Shown here piece after piece: positions 33,761 to 41,707 of a stretch of DNA of 64,000 bases. The DNA is taken from assembly GCA_946641515.1 (NCBI GenBank), contig CAMPBT010000005.1, forward strand, positions 1 to 64,000. The letters run 5' to 3'. The notes beneath the pieces were generated by a model. That model was not told the DNA's origin and made no database searches. It saw only the letters and a program-made list of their open reading frames with translations. This DNA comes from UBA3210 sp002363635. GTDB lineage: Bacteria > Bacillota_I > Bacilli_A > RFN20 > CAG-449. The position numbers and the translations under genes were made by a program. Positions within the stretch are counted from its first letter, which is position 1. Every line of letters begins with the position of its first letter.

Positions 33761-34519
33761 ATGATCAATTTATTAGAAACACAGGCACAAATTAATTACA
33801 ATCCATTTGTTGACCCTATTGTAAGTTCATCAGGCGCAAGTTGGATGGTTGGTACAAATATATACGGCATTTTATTACGTATTGGTCTTGCATTCTTATT
33901 TGCTGCAATCATTGGTATTGAAAGATCAATTAAAAGACATAGTGCAGGCTTAAGAACATACATTTTAGTATGTGTAGCTTCAGCATTAGTTATGATGACT
34001 AATGAATTCTTAACTTTATCATTCAATAATGGTGACACTGCTCGACTTGGTGCTCAAGTTGTTACTGGAGTTGGTTTCCTTGGAGCGGGTACAATCCTTG
34101 TTACTTCTAGAAACCAAGTTAAAGGTTTAACTACTGCAGCAGGTTTATGGGGATGCGCATGTCTAGGCTTAGTTATCGGTGCAGGATTTTATACTGCGGC
34201 AATTGTAGGCTTTGTAGTTATGGTATTTACAATCTTTTCTATGCCAAGATTTGAAAAATTCTTTACTAGAAAAGCAGGTGCAATTGAATTCCATGTTGAA
34301 TTTGAAGAAAGAGCAAATTTAAAAGAATTCGTTTCATATGTTAGAGAAAAAGGATTAGATGTACAACAAGTTGAACATAACCCAGCTTATGCTAATTCTG
34401 GACTATCAGTATATACAATTATGGTTGTAGATAAAGAACATAGATTTAATTTAGACCATAATAAGTTAATTGGAGAAATTAAAGAATTGCCATACGTAAA
34501 TTACGTAGAAGAAATTTAA
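33761..34519 (+). CDS. MgtC/SapB family membrane protein
   Basis: The N-terminal membrane domain of the MgtC family is clear: RIGLAFLFAAIIGIERSIKRHSAGLRTYILVC, then RLGAQVVTGVGFLGAGTI and VKGLTTAAGLWGCACLGLVIGAG. Four to five membrane spans lie between residues 30 and 175. The C-terminal soluble part (about 180-252) looks like an ACT-type domain, as in MgtC itself. MgtC of Salmonella promotes survival at low magnesium and affects F1Fo ATPase; many relatives have other, unknown roles. Monocistronic with its own promoter and terminator. Confidence 0.88.
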   Translation: MINLLETQAQINYNPFVDPIVSSSGASWMVGTNIYGILLRIGLAFLFAAIIGIERSIKRHSAGLRTYILVCVASALVMMTNEFLTLSFNNGDTARLGAQVVTGVGFLGAGTILVTSRNQVKGLTTAAGLWGCACLGLVIGAGFYTAAIVGFVVMVFTIFSMPRFEKFFTRKAGAIEFHVEFEERANLKEFVSYVREKGLDVQQVEHNPAYANSGLSVYTIMVVDKEHRFNLDHNKLIGEIKELPYVNYVEEI

Positions 34520-34524
34520 TTATT

Positions 34525-34547
34525 AAGTGGAGAAAACTCCACTTTTA
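34525..34547 (+). terminator. Terminator of the MgtC-family gene
   Basis: AAGTGGAG, AAAA loop, CTCCACTT, then TTATT. Confidence 0.82.
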
Positions 34548-34597
34548 TTATGGTTTCGAAAACAAAATTAATATTCTTAGTAAAAATAATTATGTTA

Positions 34598-34632
34598 CAA
34601 AAAAAGAAAATCACTTGAATTAACAAGTGATT
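34598..34632 (-). terminator. Terminator of the SHOCT-like membrane protein gene
   Basis: On the minus strand, AATCACTTG, a six-base loop, CAAGTGATT, then TTCTTTTTTT. Confidence 0.85.
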
Positions 34633-34636
34633 CTTT

Positions 34637-35347
34637 TTAGCTATATTTGTCGTATTTTTTATAGATTTCTTTTCTACGAGCGTTATATTCATTTAAAGTG
34701 ATTTTTCCTGAATCGTATTCTTGATTTAATGCATCAATTTCACTTTTTCTTTTTTCATAGATTTCAAAATATGATAATTGTGATAAATCGTCATCTACTA
34801 CTTCTTCATCAGCTTTGTTATTAACTGCATAGAAGTTTCCTTCTTGTTTAATCTTATGACTATAGAAAGGGTTATTCTTTTGTCTATTGTTAACGAAGAT
34901 TATATCGATAAGAGGGAGAAGAACTGCTAAACCGATAGGAATGAATAAGACAAGAATTGAAATTAAATTAAATGATAATCCTCCAATGACGTCTCCATAT
35001 TTTTCTGAATTAGATAAGAGTACTGCAGTAAGTGGGGAAATAATGCTTGTTAATGAATAAGTAAGATGTGCCCATAAATATCTTTTATAAGTAATGTCAT
35101 CTCTTAATGAAGCAGAGAGTGCAAGAAGTGACATGACGATAGAAATAGCACTGATATTTGTTAAGACTCCGTAAATAATATATAAGCCTCTTGCTCTTTG
35201 AAATTCTTCTCCAACTGGATAGCTAAGTGATCTCATAATACTTATTGATTTTCCTAATGTTACAATAAAGAAAATCATCATTCCAACATTGATAAGACTA
35301 CCAAGCAAAGTGAACCATTTAAATTTTTTAAAATTTACTATTTCCAT
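34637..35347 (-). CDS. Four-span membrane protein with a SHOCT-like C-terminal tail
   Basis: This 236-residue protein has four predicted membrane segments (about 10-32, 55-78, 88-110, 125-150). A charged linker follows, then a short C-terminal helical motif, IDALNQEYDSGKITLNEYNARRKEI, that resembles the SHOCT module (short oligomerisation domain: hydrophobic helix, GxIT turn, E-rich helix). Function unknown. ATG 35347 is preferred over an in-frame TTG three codons upstream. It is divergent from cdaA with its own promoter and terminator. Confidence 0.65.
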   Translation of the reverse strand: MEIVNFKKFKWFTLLGSLINVGMMIFFIVTLGKSISIMRSLSYPVGEEFQRARGLYIIYGVLTNISAISIVMSLLALSASLRDDITYKRYLWAHLTYSLTSIISPLTAVLLSNSEKYGDVIGGLSFNLISILVLFIPIGLAVLLPLIDIIFVNNRQKNNPFYSHKIKQEGNFYAVNNKADEEVVDDDLSQLSYFEIYEKRKSEIDALNQEYDSGKITLNEYNARRKEIYKKYDKYS

Positions 35348-35372
35348 AAATCTCAACCCCGCGTTTTAGTCT

Positions 35373-35401
35373 ATTATAATAAATATCATCTAGAAATTAA
35401 A
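35373..35401 (-). promoter_or_regulatory. Promoter of the SHOCT-like membrane protein gene
   Basis: On the minus strand, TTTAAT (35401-35396), 17 bases, TATAAT (35378-35373). Confidence 0.5.
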
Positions 35402-35491
35402 TAAAAATGCAAATAAAGTAATATGTATCTTTTCATTCTTCTTTTAATTTTTTATTAACTATGTTAATATCTTATGAGTAAGAGGATATAA

Positions 35492-36241
35492 ATGAGCATT
35501 ATTGATTTTGCTAACGTTAATGTTTTAATTGACTTTATCGTAACTGTAATAGTTTTAATCACTGTTACTAGCGGTCTTTTAGTGTTGATGAAAAGAACAT
35601 TTGTTGTCGTTTCTTTATCACTTACTGCTGTACTAGTTATCTTATGCAAGATTTTATGCTTAGATAACGCAGCAATTGGACTTGAGATTACATACTTTGG
35701 TATGGCGATTATCTATTCAATGGTTAATTTACAAGAATTTAGATATATTGTATTAAATAACGTTCATATTAGACGTAGAGGAAATAAAGATAATCAAATG
35801 AGTAAAGAAGCTTTCTATAAGCTTATTGCAGATACTGTTGGTTCTTTATCTAGAACAAAAACAGGCGCAATTATTACATTTGAAAAATCAAACCCACTTG
35901 ATGAAATTATTAAAAATGGAACTGCGATTAACGCTCCAGTATCACAAGAATTATTAATGACAATTTTCTATCCAGGTACTAGACTTCATGATGGAGCAGT
36001 TGTTATTAAAGGGAATTTGATTGTTGCAGCATCTGTTTACTATACTCCTACCACTAGAGCATTGTATGGTAAATATGGTTCTAGACATAGAGCAGCATTT
36101 GGTATTTCAGAAATTACTGATTCAGTAACAGTTGTTGTTTCTGAAGAAACAGGTAGAATTTCGATTGCATATAAAGCAAATATGGAATCAGTATCATACG
36201 ATCGTTTCTTAGATGAATTTACTGAAGCAATGGAAGACTAA
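35492..36241 (+). CDS. cdaA: Diadenylate cyclase CdaA
   Basis: CdaA joins two ATP into c-di-AMP, which controls potassium and osmolyte balance. Two to three N-terminal membrane spans (about 8-30, 35-55, 60-80) precede the DAC domain. The catalytic motifs GTRLHDGAVVI (DGA) and YGSRHRAAFGISE (RHR) are intact. Length is 249 residues, slightly short. In most Bacillota cdaA is followed by cdaR (YbbR repeats) and glmM. Here it stands alone, with a terminator and then a tRNA gene on the other strand, so the membrane partner is either elsewhere or lost. Confidence 0.95.
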   Translation: MSIIDFANVNVLIDFIVTVIVLITVTSGLLVLMKRTFVVVSLSLTAVLVILCKILCLDNAAIGLEITYFGMAIIYSMVNLQEFRYIVLNNVHIRRRGNKDNQMSKEAFYKLIADTVGSLSRTKTGAIITFEKSNPLDEIIKNGTAINAPVSQELLMTIFYPGTRLHDGAVVIKGNLIVAASVYYTPTTRALYGKYGSRHRAAFGISEITDSVTVVVSEETGRISIAYKANMESVSYDRFLDEFTEAMED

Positions 36242-36268
36242 TTAGTCTAAGCTTAATAAATAAAAAAC

Positions 36269-36290
36269 GGGATGAACATCATCCCTTTTC
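36269..36290 (+). terminator. Terminator of cdaA
   Basis: GGGATGA, three-base loop, TCATCCC, then TTTTC. Confidence 0.83.
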
Positions 36291-36304
36291 TTATAAGTTA
36301 AAGC

Positions 36305-36330
36305 AAAAAAAAGAGATACCGAAGTATCTC
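36305..36330 (-). terminator. Terminator of tRNA-Val
   Basis: On the minus strand, GAGATAC, TTCG tetraloop, GTATCTC, then eight T. Confidence 0.88.
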
Positions 36331-36344
36331 ATCGTTATCTTAAA

Positions 36345-36420
36345 TGGTGGGTACAGAGAGGATCGAACTCCCGACCTTCTGTACGTCAAACAGATGCTCT
36401 CCCAGCTGAGCTATATACCC
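36345..36420 (-). tRNA. tRNA-Val, anticodon GAC
   Basis: A full cloverleaf reads on the minus strand: acceptor GGGTATA/TGTACCC (one G-U), D arm GCTC/GAGC, anticodon stem TCTGT/ACAGA with loop TTGACGT (anticodon GAC, Val). The T arm is GGGAG/CTCTC with TTCGATC, and the genome-encoded 3' CCA is at 36347-36345. It has its own promoter and UUCG terminator, so it is a stand-alone unit. The neighbouring plus-strand gene carries a tRNA nucleotidyltransferase-like domain, although this tRNA does not need CCA addition from scratch. Confidence 0.95.
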
Positions 36421-36444
36421 AGGTCGTTTAGCGATAACGATATA

Positions 36445-36473
36445 AATATAGTAGAAAAAAAGCCTTGTGTCAA
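36445..36473 (-). promoter_or_regulatory. Promoter of tRNA-Val
   Basis: On the minus strand, consensus TTGACA (36473-36468), 17 bases, TATATT (36450-36445), about 25 bases before the tRNA. Confidence 0.8.
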
Positions 36474-36521
36474 TAAAATAAATTAAATATTTTTAAGAAA
36501 ATTAAAAAGGAGGAAAAATCT

Positions 36522-38213
36522 ATGGCTCTACCAGAAGTATATCTAGAATTAGAAAAGATATTTTTTGAGCATGGATATAAACTTTTTATGGTTGGAGGAG
36601 CTTCTAGAGATTATTTAATGGGACTAGAAGTTTATGATTTTGATTTAGCAACTGATGCTACTCCTGAAGAAATGAAAGAATTTATTAATTTTGAAAACCC
36701 ATTTGTTTCTTTAGGCTCCATTTCTTTTAAATATAAAGGTAAGAAAATTGATATTACTACTATGAGAGTAGAAGGGGAATATAAAGATTATCGTCATCCT
36801 GAATCAATTAAATTTGTTAAGTCTTTAAGAATGGATGCAAAAAGAAGAGATTTTGCGTTAAACGCTATTTATATTGATAAGAATGGAAAGAAATATGATT
36901 TTTATCATGGACTTGATGATTTAGATAATCATTTAATCTCAATGGTAGGCAAAGCAGATGAAAGATTAAAAGAAGATCCTTTAAGAATCTTAAGAGCCTT
37001 AAGGTTTTCTTTAATTTATGATTATTCTTTAACTCCATCATTAAGAGAAGCAGTTGATAAGAATATGAAGTTATTAAAAAAGATTTCTTATCAAAAAGCG
37101 ATGACTGAAATTAAAAAGATGAGAGATTTTGATGAAGATAAGGCTAATTGGCTTTTAAAAATTCATAAAGTTGATCATTATATTCCTTTAGATAACAATT
37201 ATAAAAATCGTTTAGATGTCATTGATATGCACTGCGATACTATTACAAAAAAAGAATTTAAGAAAGATGGATATTTTAATGATTTACATCTTAATTTCTT
37301 TAAAATGGCAAAAGGTGAATATCTTGCTCAGTGCTTTGCCATTTTCTTGCCTTTAAAAGTGGAAAAGCATCCTTTTGAAAAAGCTAAATCATATTATGAA
37401 ATCTTTAAAAAGCAAATAGCAGAGAATAATAGTATTATTAGCCAAGTTACTTCTTATCAAGAATTAATTAATAATAAGAGTAAACAAATGATGAGCGCTA
37501 TTCTTACTTTAGAAGAAGGCGGAATTATTGAAGGCTCCTTAGAAAAACTTGAAGAAGTTTATTCTTGGGGAGTAAGAATGATGACACTTACTTGGAATTA
37601 TGAAAATGAGATTGGCTATCCAAATATTAATTATGGAGATGGTCTAGAAAAAGTAGATAGAAAAAATAAGAATGAGTGGTTAAAACCTCACTTAGTTAAC
37701 ACTGAAGAAAAGGGACTTAAACCATTCGGTATTCAAGTAGTGAAAAAAATGAATGAACTTGGTATGATTATAGATGTCTCACATGGTTCAGACGCATTAT
37801 TCTATGATGTAATTAAATATTCATCTAAACCAATTGTTGCTTCTCATTCTAATAGTAGAAGTGTCTATAATCATAAGCGTAATCTAACAGATGATATGAT
37901 TAGAGCACTTGCTAAAAATGGCGGAGTAATTGGAATTAATTATTGCCCTGAGTTTGTTTCTAAAAAGAGAAAAACTTCTCAAATTCCTGATTTAGTTAAA
38001 CATATTAATCATATTAGAGAAGTTGGAGGAATTGATGTTATTGCTCTTGGTAGTGATTTTGATGGTATTGATACTCCAGTAGGTATGAGTGATTGTACTA
38101 AGACTTTAGAATTAAAAGAGGCATTAATAGAAGCAGGATATTCTCCAAAAGACATTAAGAAAATCTTTCACGATAACTTCTTAAGAGTTTTTAAAGCAAA
38201 CTGCTCAAAGTAG
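36522..38213 (+). CDS. Fusion: CCA/poly(A)-polymerase-type nucleotidyltransferase plus membrane dipeptidase (M19)
   Basis: One 563-residue frame holds two enzymes. Residues 1-220 are a class II tRNA nucleotidyltransferase head and neck: GGASRDYLMG (25-34), metal-binding DFD (39-41), RRDFALNAIYID (108-119), and EDPLRILRALRF (151-162, with the EDxxR nucleotide-selecting motif). The usual C-terminal body and tail are missing. Residues 231-563 are a peptidase M19 barrel with all expected metal ligands: HCD (237-239), EEGG (331-334), DVSH (418-421), SHS (441-443), plus GSDFDG (511-516). No stop, start or ribosome binding site lies at the junction. AAAAAGGAGG precedes ATG 36522. dnaD follows eight bases later. 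Confidence 0.88.
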   Translation: MALPEVYLELEKIFFEHGYKLFMVGGASRDYLMGLEVYDFDLATDATPEEMKEFINFENPFVSLGSISFKYKGKKIDITTMRVEGEYKDYRHPESIKFVKSLRMDAKRRDFALNAIYIDKNGKKYDFYHGLDDLDNHLISMVGKADERLKEDPLRILRALRFSLIYDYSLTPSLREAVDKNMKLLKKISYQKAMTEIKKMRDFDEDKANWLLKIHKVDHYIPLDNNYKNRLDVIDMHCDTITKKEFKKDGYFNDLHLNFFKMAKGEYLAQCFAIFLPLKVEKHPFEKAKSYYEIFKKQIAENNSIISQVTSYQELINNKSKQMMSAILTLEEGGIIEGSLEKLEEVYSWGVRMMTLTWNYENEIGYPNINYGDGLEKVDRKNKNEWLKPHLVNTEEKGLKPFGIQVVKKMNELGMIIDVSHGSDALFYDVIKYSSKPIVASHSNSRSVYNHKRNLTDDMIRALAKNGGVIGINYCPEFVSKKRKTSQIPDLVKHINHIREVGGIDVIALGSDFDGIDTPVGMSDCTKTLELKEALIEAGYSPKDIKKIFHDNFLRVFKANCSK

Positions 38214-38221
38214 GTGAAATT

Positions 38222-38872
38222 ATGGACAAAATTTTAAAACAAATTAATTATCGTTATATTTTAGTAGATTCATATAAGAACTTAGGCCTAAATGAAAATG
38301 ATTTAGCGGTTCTTTTAGTTACTGATAATATCTTAAAGGAAGAACCAATGCTTGTTACTAATGAAATTCTTGCTTTAAAAATGACTTTATCAGTTGATGA
38401 TATTGATGTCATCTTATCTTCTTTAATCAAGAGAGGTTTTATTACTTATGACCATCTTGATAAAAGTATCGTTACATCAATGAAACCAACATATGACAAG
38501 ATTGAAAAGATGTTCTTAGATAATCTTTTACAAAGAACATTAGATCAAAAAGATACTGCAAAAGTTGAAGAAGAAAGAAATATCTTCTTAACATTACAAA
38601 AAGAATTAGGTAGATCCTTATCTCCTGCAGAAATTGAAAAAGTTCGTGATTGGGTTAATGATAACATCGATAAAGAAGTCATTATTACTTGTTTACACGA
38701 ATGTCAGGCACGCTTAAAAAGAGTAACTATTAATGCTTTAGATAAACAAATTCAAAAATATTTATCATCTAGAGATATTGAAAAAGAAGGTTATTCTGCA
38801 GTTAATGAAAAATGCAAAAAAGACATTGCTAGAGCAATTGATATTGCAAATGTAAAGTGGACTAATGATTAG
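38222..38872 (+). CDS. dnaD: DnaD-like replication initiation protein
   Basis: DnaD helps load the replicative helicase at oriC and at restart sites in Bacillota. The 216-residue protein has an N-terminal winged-helix region (about 20-105, including LSVDDIDVILSSLIKRGFI) and a C-terminal DnaD/DnaB2 domain (about 118-205, LGRSLSPAEIEKVRDWVND). The C-terminal YxxxIxxxW-type motif appears as IDIANVKW near the end. The coupled dnaD-nth order is the same as in B. subtilis and supports the call. Start is eight bases after the fusion gene, and the end overlaps nth. Confidence 0.88.
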   Translation: MDKILKQINYRYILVDSYKNLGLNENDLAVLLVTDNILKEEPMLVTNEILALKMTLSVDDIDVILSSLIKRGFITYDHLDKSIVTSMKPTYDKIEKMFLDNLLQRTLDQKDTAKVEEERNIFLTLQKELGRSLSPAEIEKVRDWVNDNIDKEVIITCLHECQARLKRVTINALDKQIQKYLSSRDIEKEGYSAVNEKCKKDIARAIDIANVKWTND

Positions 38873-39500
38873 TAAAAAATGTGAAGAAATCTTAGAGTAT
38901 TTTAATGAGATTTTACCTAATGCTAAATGTGAATTAAATTATTCTAAAGATTACGAATTAGTTATTGCAGTAATGCTAAGCGCTCAAACGACTGATAAAC
39001 GTGTAAATGAAGTTGATAAAGAGTTATTTAGTAAATATGATTCTTTAGAAAAACTAAATTCTGCAAGTGAAGAAGATATTGAAAAGATTATTAGACCAGT
39101 TGGTTTATCGAAAAACAAAACTCGTCACGTTAAAGGAATAGTTAAATCATTGATTGAGAATTTTGATTCTAAAGTTCCTGAAGATAAAGAATTATTAATG
39201 TCTTTACCAGGAGTAGGTAATAAAACTGCGAACGTCATTAGAATTGAATTATTTAAGATTCCTGAAATACCTGTTGATACACATATTGAAAGAATATCTA
39301 AACGTTTAGGTTTAGCGTTATCGACAGATTCAGTCTTGGAAGTAGAAAAGAAATTAAGAAAGAAATTTCCTGAATCTACATATATTAAATTCCATCATCA
39401 AATGATTCATTTTGGTAGATATAAGTGCAAAGCACTTCATCCAGAATGTGAAGGATGCAAATTAATTAAATATTGTAAGTATTATAAAAAGGTGTCTTAA
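38865..39500 (+). CDS. nth: Endonuclease III
   Basis: Nth is a DNA glycosylase/AP lyase for oxidised pyrimidines. The helix-hairpin-helix LMSLPGVGNKTANVI carries the catalytic lysine, and VDTHIERISKRLGL carries the catalytic aspartate. The C-terminal iron-sulfur cluster cysteines are in KCKALHPECEGCKLIKYC. LSAQTTDKRVN is conserved. Length is 211 residues. The start codon lies within the last codons of dnaD, so the genes are coupled. It ends at a terminator shared with convergent recU. Confidence 0.97.
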   Translation: MISKKCEEILEYFNEILPNAKCELNYSKDYELVIAVMLSAQTTDKRVNEVDKELFSKYDSLEKLNSASEEDIEKIIRPVGLSKNKTRHVKGIVKSLIENFDSKVPEDKELLMSLPGVGNKTANVIRIELFKIPEIPVDTHIERISKRLGLALSTDSVLEVEKKLRKKFPESTYIKFHHQMIHFGRYKCKALHPECEGCKLIKYCKYYKKVS

Positions 39501-39513
39501 CGGCACCTTTTGT
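39486..39513. terminator. Bidirectional terminator between nth and recU
   Basis: AAAGGTG and CACCTTT enclose a nine-base loop. There is a T-run on the plus side (TTTTGTTTT) and TTTTTAT on the minus side. Confidence 0.78.
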
Positions 39514-39514
39514 T

Positions 39515-40117
39515 TTAGAAATAAATTTTATCGACGATATCTAGATATTTTAAACGAGGAATATAACCTTGCTCTACTAAGTGGCCTAGTCTTCTTACTT
39601 CATCAATACTAATTGATTTTTTGCCTTCTTTATCTTCATATCTATTAATAATAATAGAACTATCAACTAGATAAACTTCATCAAGTGAAGAGAAATATAT
39701 TAAGAAGAACGCAATAGCGCCTTGTCTTAAAACACCTTTTAAATGTTCAATTTGTTGAGAAGGAATGTTGTGGAAAGAAAGTGATGTTTTCGATTTAGTT
39801 TCTTTACATTCAAAATCGATATATTTACCACGATATACTCCGTTATAGTCAGTAGTAGATTGTTTTTCAAAATAGGCTTCTGTGATTTTCATTTTTGAAT
39901 AATCAACTTTAACTATTTTAATTGGAGTAGGTCTTTTGATAATTCTCGCACGATCTTCATCTCTATAAAAATCATTAGAAACGTTAACAGCATGTTCAAA
40001 ATCCATACCACGATTAGCGGCATTTGCAATTTTCTTCTTTTCTTTTTTAGAAGCATCTAATTCTTGTTTTAGAGAAGAAATAACTTTATTTGGTTTTCCA
40101 TTAGGATAATTAATCAT
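39515..40117 (-). CDS. recU: Holliday junction resolvase RecU
   Basis: RecU cuts Holliday junctions in Bacillota, in place of RuvC. Features are the N-terminal NYPNGKPNK, ANRGMDFEHAVNVSNDFY, IVKVD, and the nuclease core DYNGVYRGKYIDFECKETKSKTS with the acidic and lysine residues. FHNIPSQQIEHLK is also conserved. Length is 200 residues. It starts one base after the stop of the upstream exonuclease gene on the minus strand, with only a weak binding site, so translation is probably coupled. Confidence 0.95.
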   Translation of the reverse strand: MINYPNGKPNKVISSLKQELDASKKEKKKIANAANRGMDFEHAVNVSNDFYRDEDRARIIKRPTPIKIVKVDYSKMKITEAYFEKQSTTDYNGVYRGKYIDFECKETKSKTSLSFHNIPSQQIEHLKGVLRQGAIAFFLIYFSSLDEVYLVDSSIIINRYEDKEGKKSISIDEVRRLGHLVEQGYIPRLKYLDIVDKIYF

Positions 40118-40118
40118 A

Positions 40119-40844
40119 TTATTTTAAGAATTCCTTAATTTCGTTATCTAAATCTTCTGGAGAGATAGTTTGACCATCTAAAAGTTTTGATAAGATTGCT
40201 TTAACTGGTTTAGGCATAGAGCCAGAAATCTGTAAGACGTGTTTATATTCACTTAAGACAATTTCTTTATTAGTATTTAATGCATTAAATAAGTTCATTA
40301 AATCATAAGCATCATTAAGAGGATCGTGACTTTGACCGTGTGGGGCAACATTAAATAAGCTTAAATAGTTAGTTAATGAATAATTGTTACCATTCTTATC
40401 TTTGATAAATGAAGAGATGATTGGTAAGAAATCAATTGTGTTTTTACAAATAGAATAACCAACTTCTTTATTTTTGGGCTTTAAGATTTCAATTGAAGAA
40501 AGAATCATCTTATCGTCATTAGAACCAAATGTAATAAATGCATATTTACCAAAATCATTACCAATGAATTTAGAAAATTCTTTGAACATCTTTTCAACGG
40601 TAACACCTTCGTTTTTTAGAAGTGGGTTATCAATTGAAGTTAAGTTAGTAACAATTTTACCAATAGCACCTGCTGGTTTAACGTAACGTTTATAAAAAGA
40701 TGGTTCACTTGTGAAGTGACCTTCTTCATCACATTCGACTTTAACCGCGCCTATTGCAATGATTTCATGAGAAAATTGAGTTCCTTCAAAGTCGAGAAAA
40801 CATAAATTTCTTTTTTTCTTAAGTGCTTTAGTTAGTTGATTCAT
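40119..40844 (-). CDS. DEDDh-family 3'-5' exonuclease
   Basis: This 241-residue protein shows the exonuclease motifs FLDFEGTQFSHEIIAIGAV (Exo I, D and E, about 17-35), FGSNDDKMI (Exo II), and SHDPLNDAYDLMNLF (Exo III, H and D). It is an epsilon/KapD-like nuclease acting on RNA or DNA; the sequence alone does not decide which. The C-terminal 50 residues are not part of the nuclease core. It pairs with recU on the minus strand, suggesting a repair role by association only. An AGGT site lies upstream of the start. Confidence 0.82.
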   Translation of the reverse strand: MNQLTKALKKKRNLCFLDFEGTQFSHEIIAIGAVKVECDEEGHFTSEPSFYKRYVKPAGAIGKIVTNLTSIDNPLLKNEGVTVEKMFKEFSKFIGNDFGKYAFITFGSNDDKMILSSIEILKPKNKEVGYSICKNTIDFLPIISSFIKDKNGNNYSLTNYLSLFNVAPHGQSHDPLNDAYDLMNLFNALNTNKEIVLSEYKHVLQISGSMPKPVKAILSKLLDGQTISPEDLDNEIKEFLK

Positions 40845-40965
40845 ATTTTTTACCTATACCTAGTATATTAGAAAATAGTTTAAAGGACTAGTAATTTGAA
40901 TTAAAAGTGTAGTTTTATCATATTAATTATAATATAATTAAAAATGTACCTTATAAGGAGAGCTT

Positions 40966-41328
40966 ATGGATTTAGATTTAAAATTAAATTCAAGAAAAGT
41001 AATCGATAAAGAATTTAAAGGCGTCAAAAATGGTTATGAACCACTTGAAGTTGATAAATTTTTAGATATAATCGTACAGGACTATGTCAAAATGGAAAAA
41101 GCTTCTATTGACTATAAAAAGACTTTAGAAGAATACCAGAGAACTCTAAAAGTTTACAAAGACCGTCTTGATAAGTTAGAACTTAACAATGCTGTCTTAA
41201 GTAAAAAGATGGAGAATATCGCTGATAATGACAATGTCTCTTTTAATAACATTGATTTAGTAAAACGTATTGCTTTACTAGAACAAGCGTTATCAAATGC
41301 TGGAATTGATCCAACAAAAATTAAGTAA
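40966..41328 (+). CDS. gpsB: Cell division regulator GpsB (DivIVA-like)
   Basis: GpsB couples penicillin-binding proteins to division and elongation. The N-terminal DivIVA lipid/protein-binding domain is visible: SRKVIDKEFKGVKNGYEPLEVDKFLDIIVQDY. It is followed by a coiled coil to about residue 75 and a C-terminal trimerising segment. Length is 120 residues. AAGGAGAG precedes the start, and two overlapping TATAAT-like -10 boxes lie at 40928-40938. The rnpB gene begins about three bases after the stop, the usual gpsB-rnpB neighbourhood in Bacilli. Confidence 0.92.
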   Translation: MDLDLKLNSRKVIDKEFKGVKNGYEPLEVDKFLDIIVQDYVKMEKASIDYKKTLEEYQRTLKVYKDRLDKLELNNAVLSKKMENIADNDNVSFNNIDLVKRIALLEQALSNAGIDPTKIK

Positions 41329-41331
41329 AAA

Positions 41332-41680
41332 CCTTTGACCTGGATAATTGCTGGCACCCTTGAGGTGTTAGAGGAAAGTCCATGCTCGCACAGACTGTGA
41401 TGTCTGTAGTGTTTGTGCTAAGAGAAAAAATAATCTTAGGCAGGTAGGAGTACCTGACGGCGGAAAGAAACCTAAATCTTCGGATATGGTCTATTTCCAT
41501 AAAGCGCCACAGTGACGTAGTTTGCTTGAAAAAGTAAAGTGGAACGAGGTAAGCCCCTCAAGCGAGAAATCTAAATTTGGTAAGAGAGGTCGTAACGGAG
41601 AAACGAATCTAGTTATGGCACACGGCAACGTGTAGATAAATAGTTATCCTAGACATAACATGGCTTACAGGGTCAAAGAC
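41332..41680 (+). ncRNA. rnpB: RNase P RNA
   Basis: The catalytic RNA that removes tRNA 5' leaders. The terminal P1 helix pairs CTTTGACC (41333-41340) with GGTCAAAG (41671-41678). Conserved region I is GAGGAAAGTCCATGCTC (about 41371). The segment GGAACGAGGTAAGCCCC corresponds to the P4/J region, and conserved region V is ACATAACATGGCTTACAG (about 41653-41670). About 349 nucleotides long. I did not resolve type A versus type B. It lies between gpsB and pgsA with no terminator or clear separate promoter, so it may be cut out of a longer transcript. Confidence 0.95.
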
Positions 41681-41707
41681 TCAATATTTTTAGAAAGGAA
41701 ATAGAAT

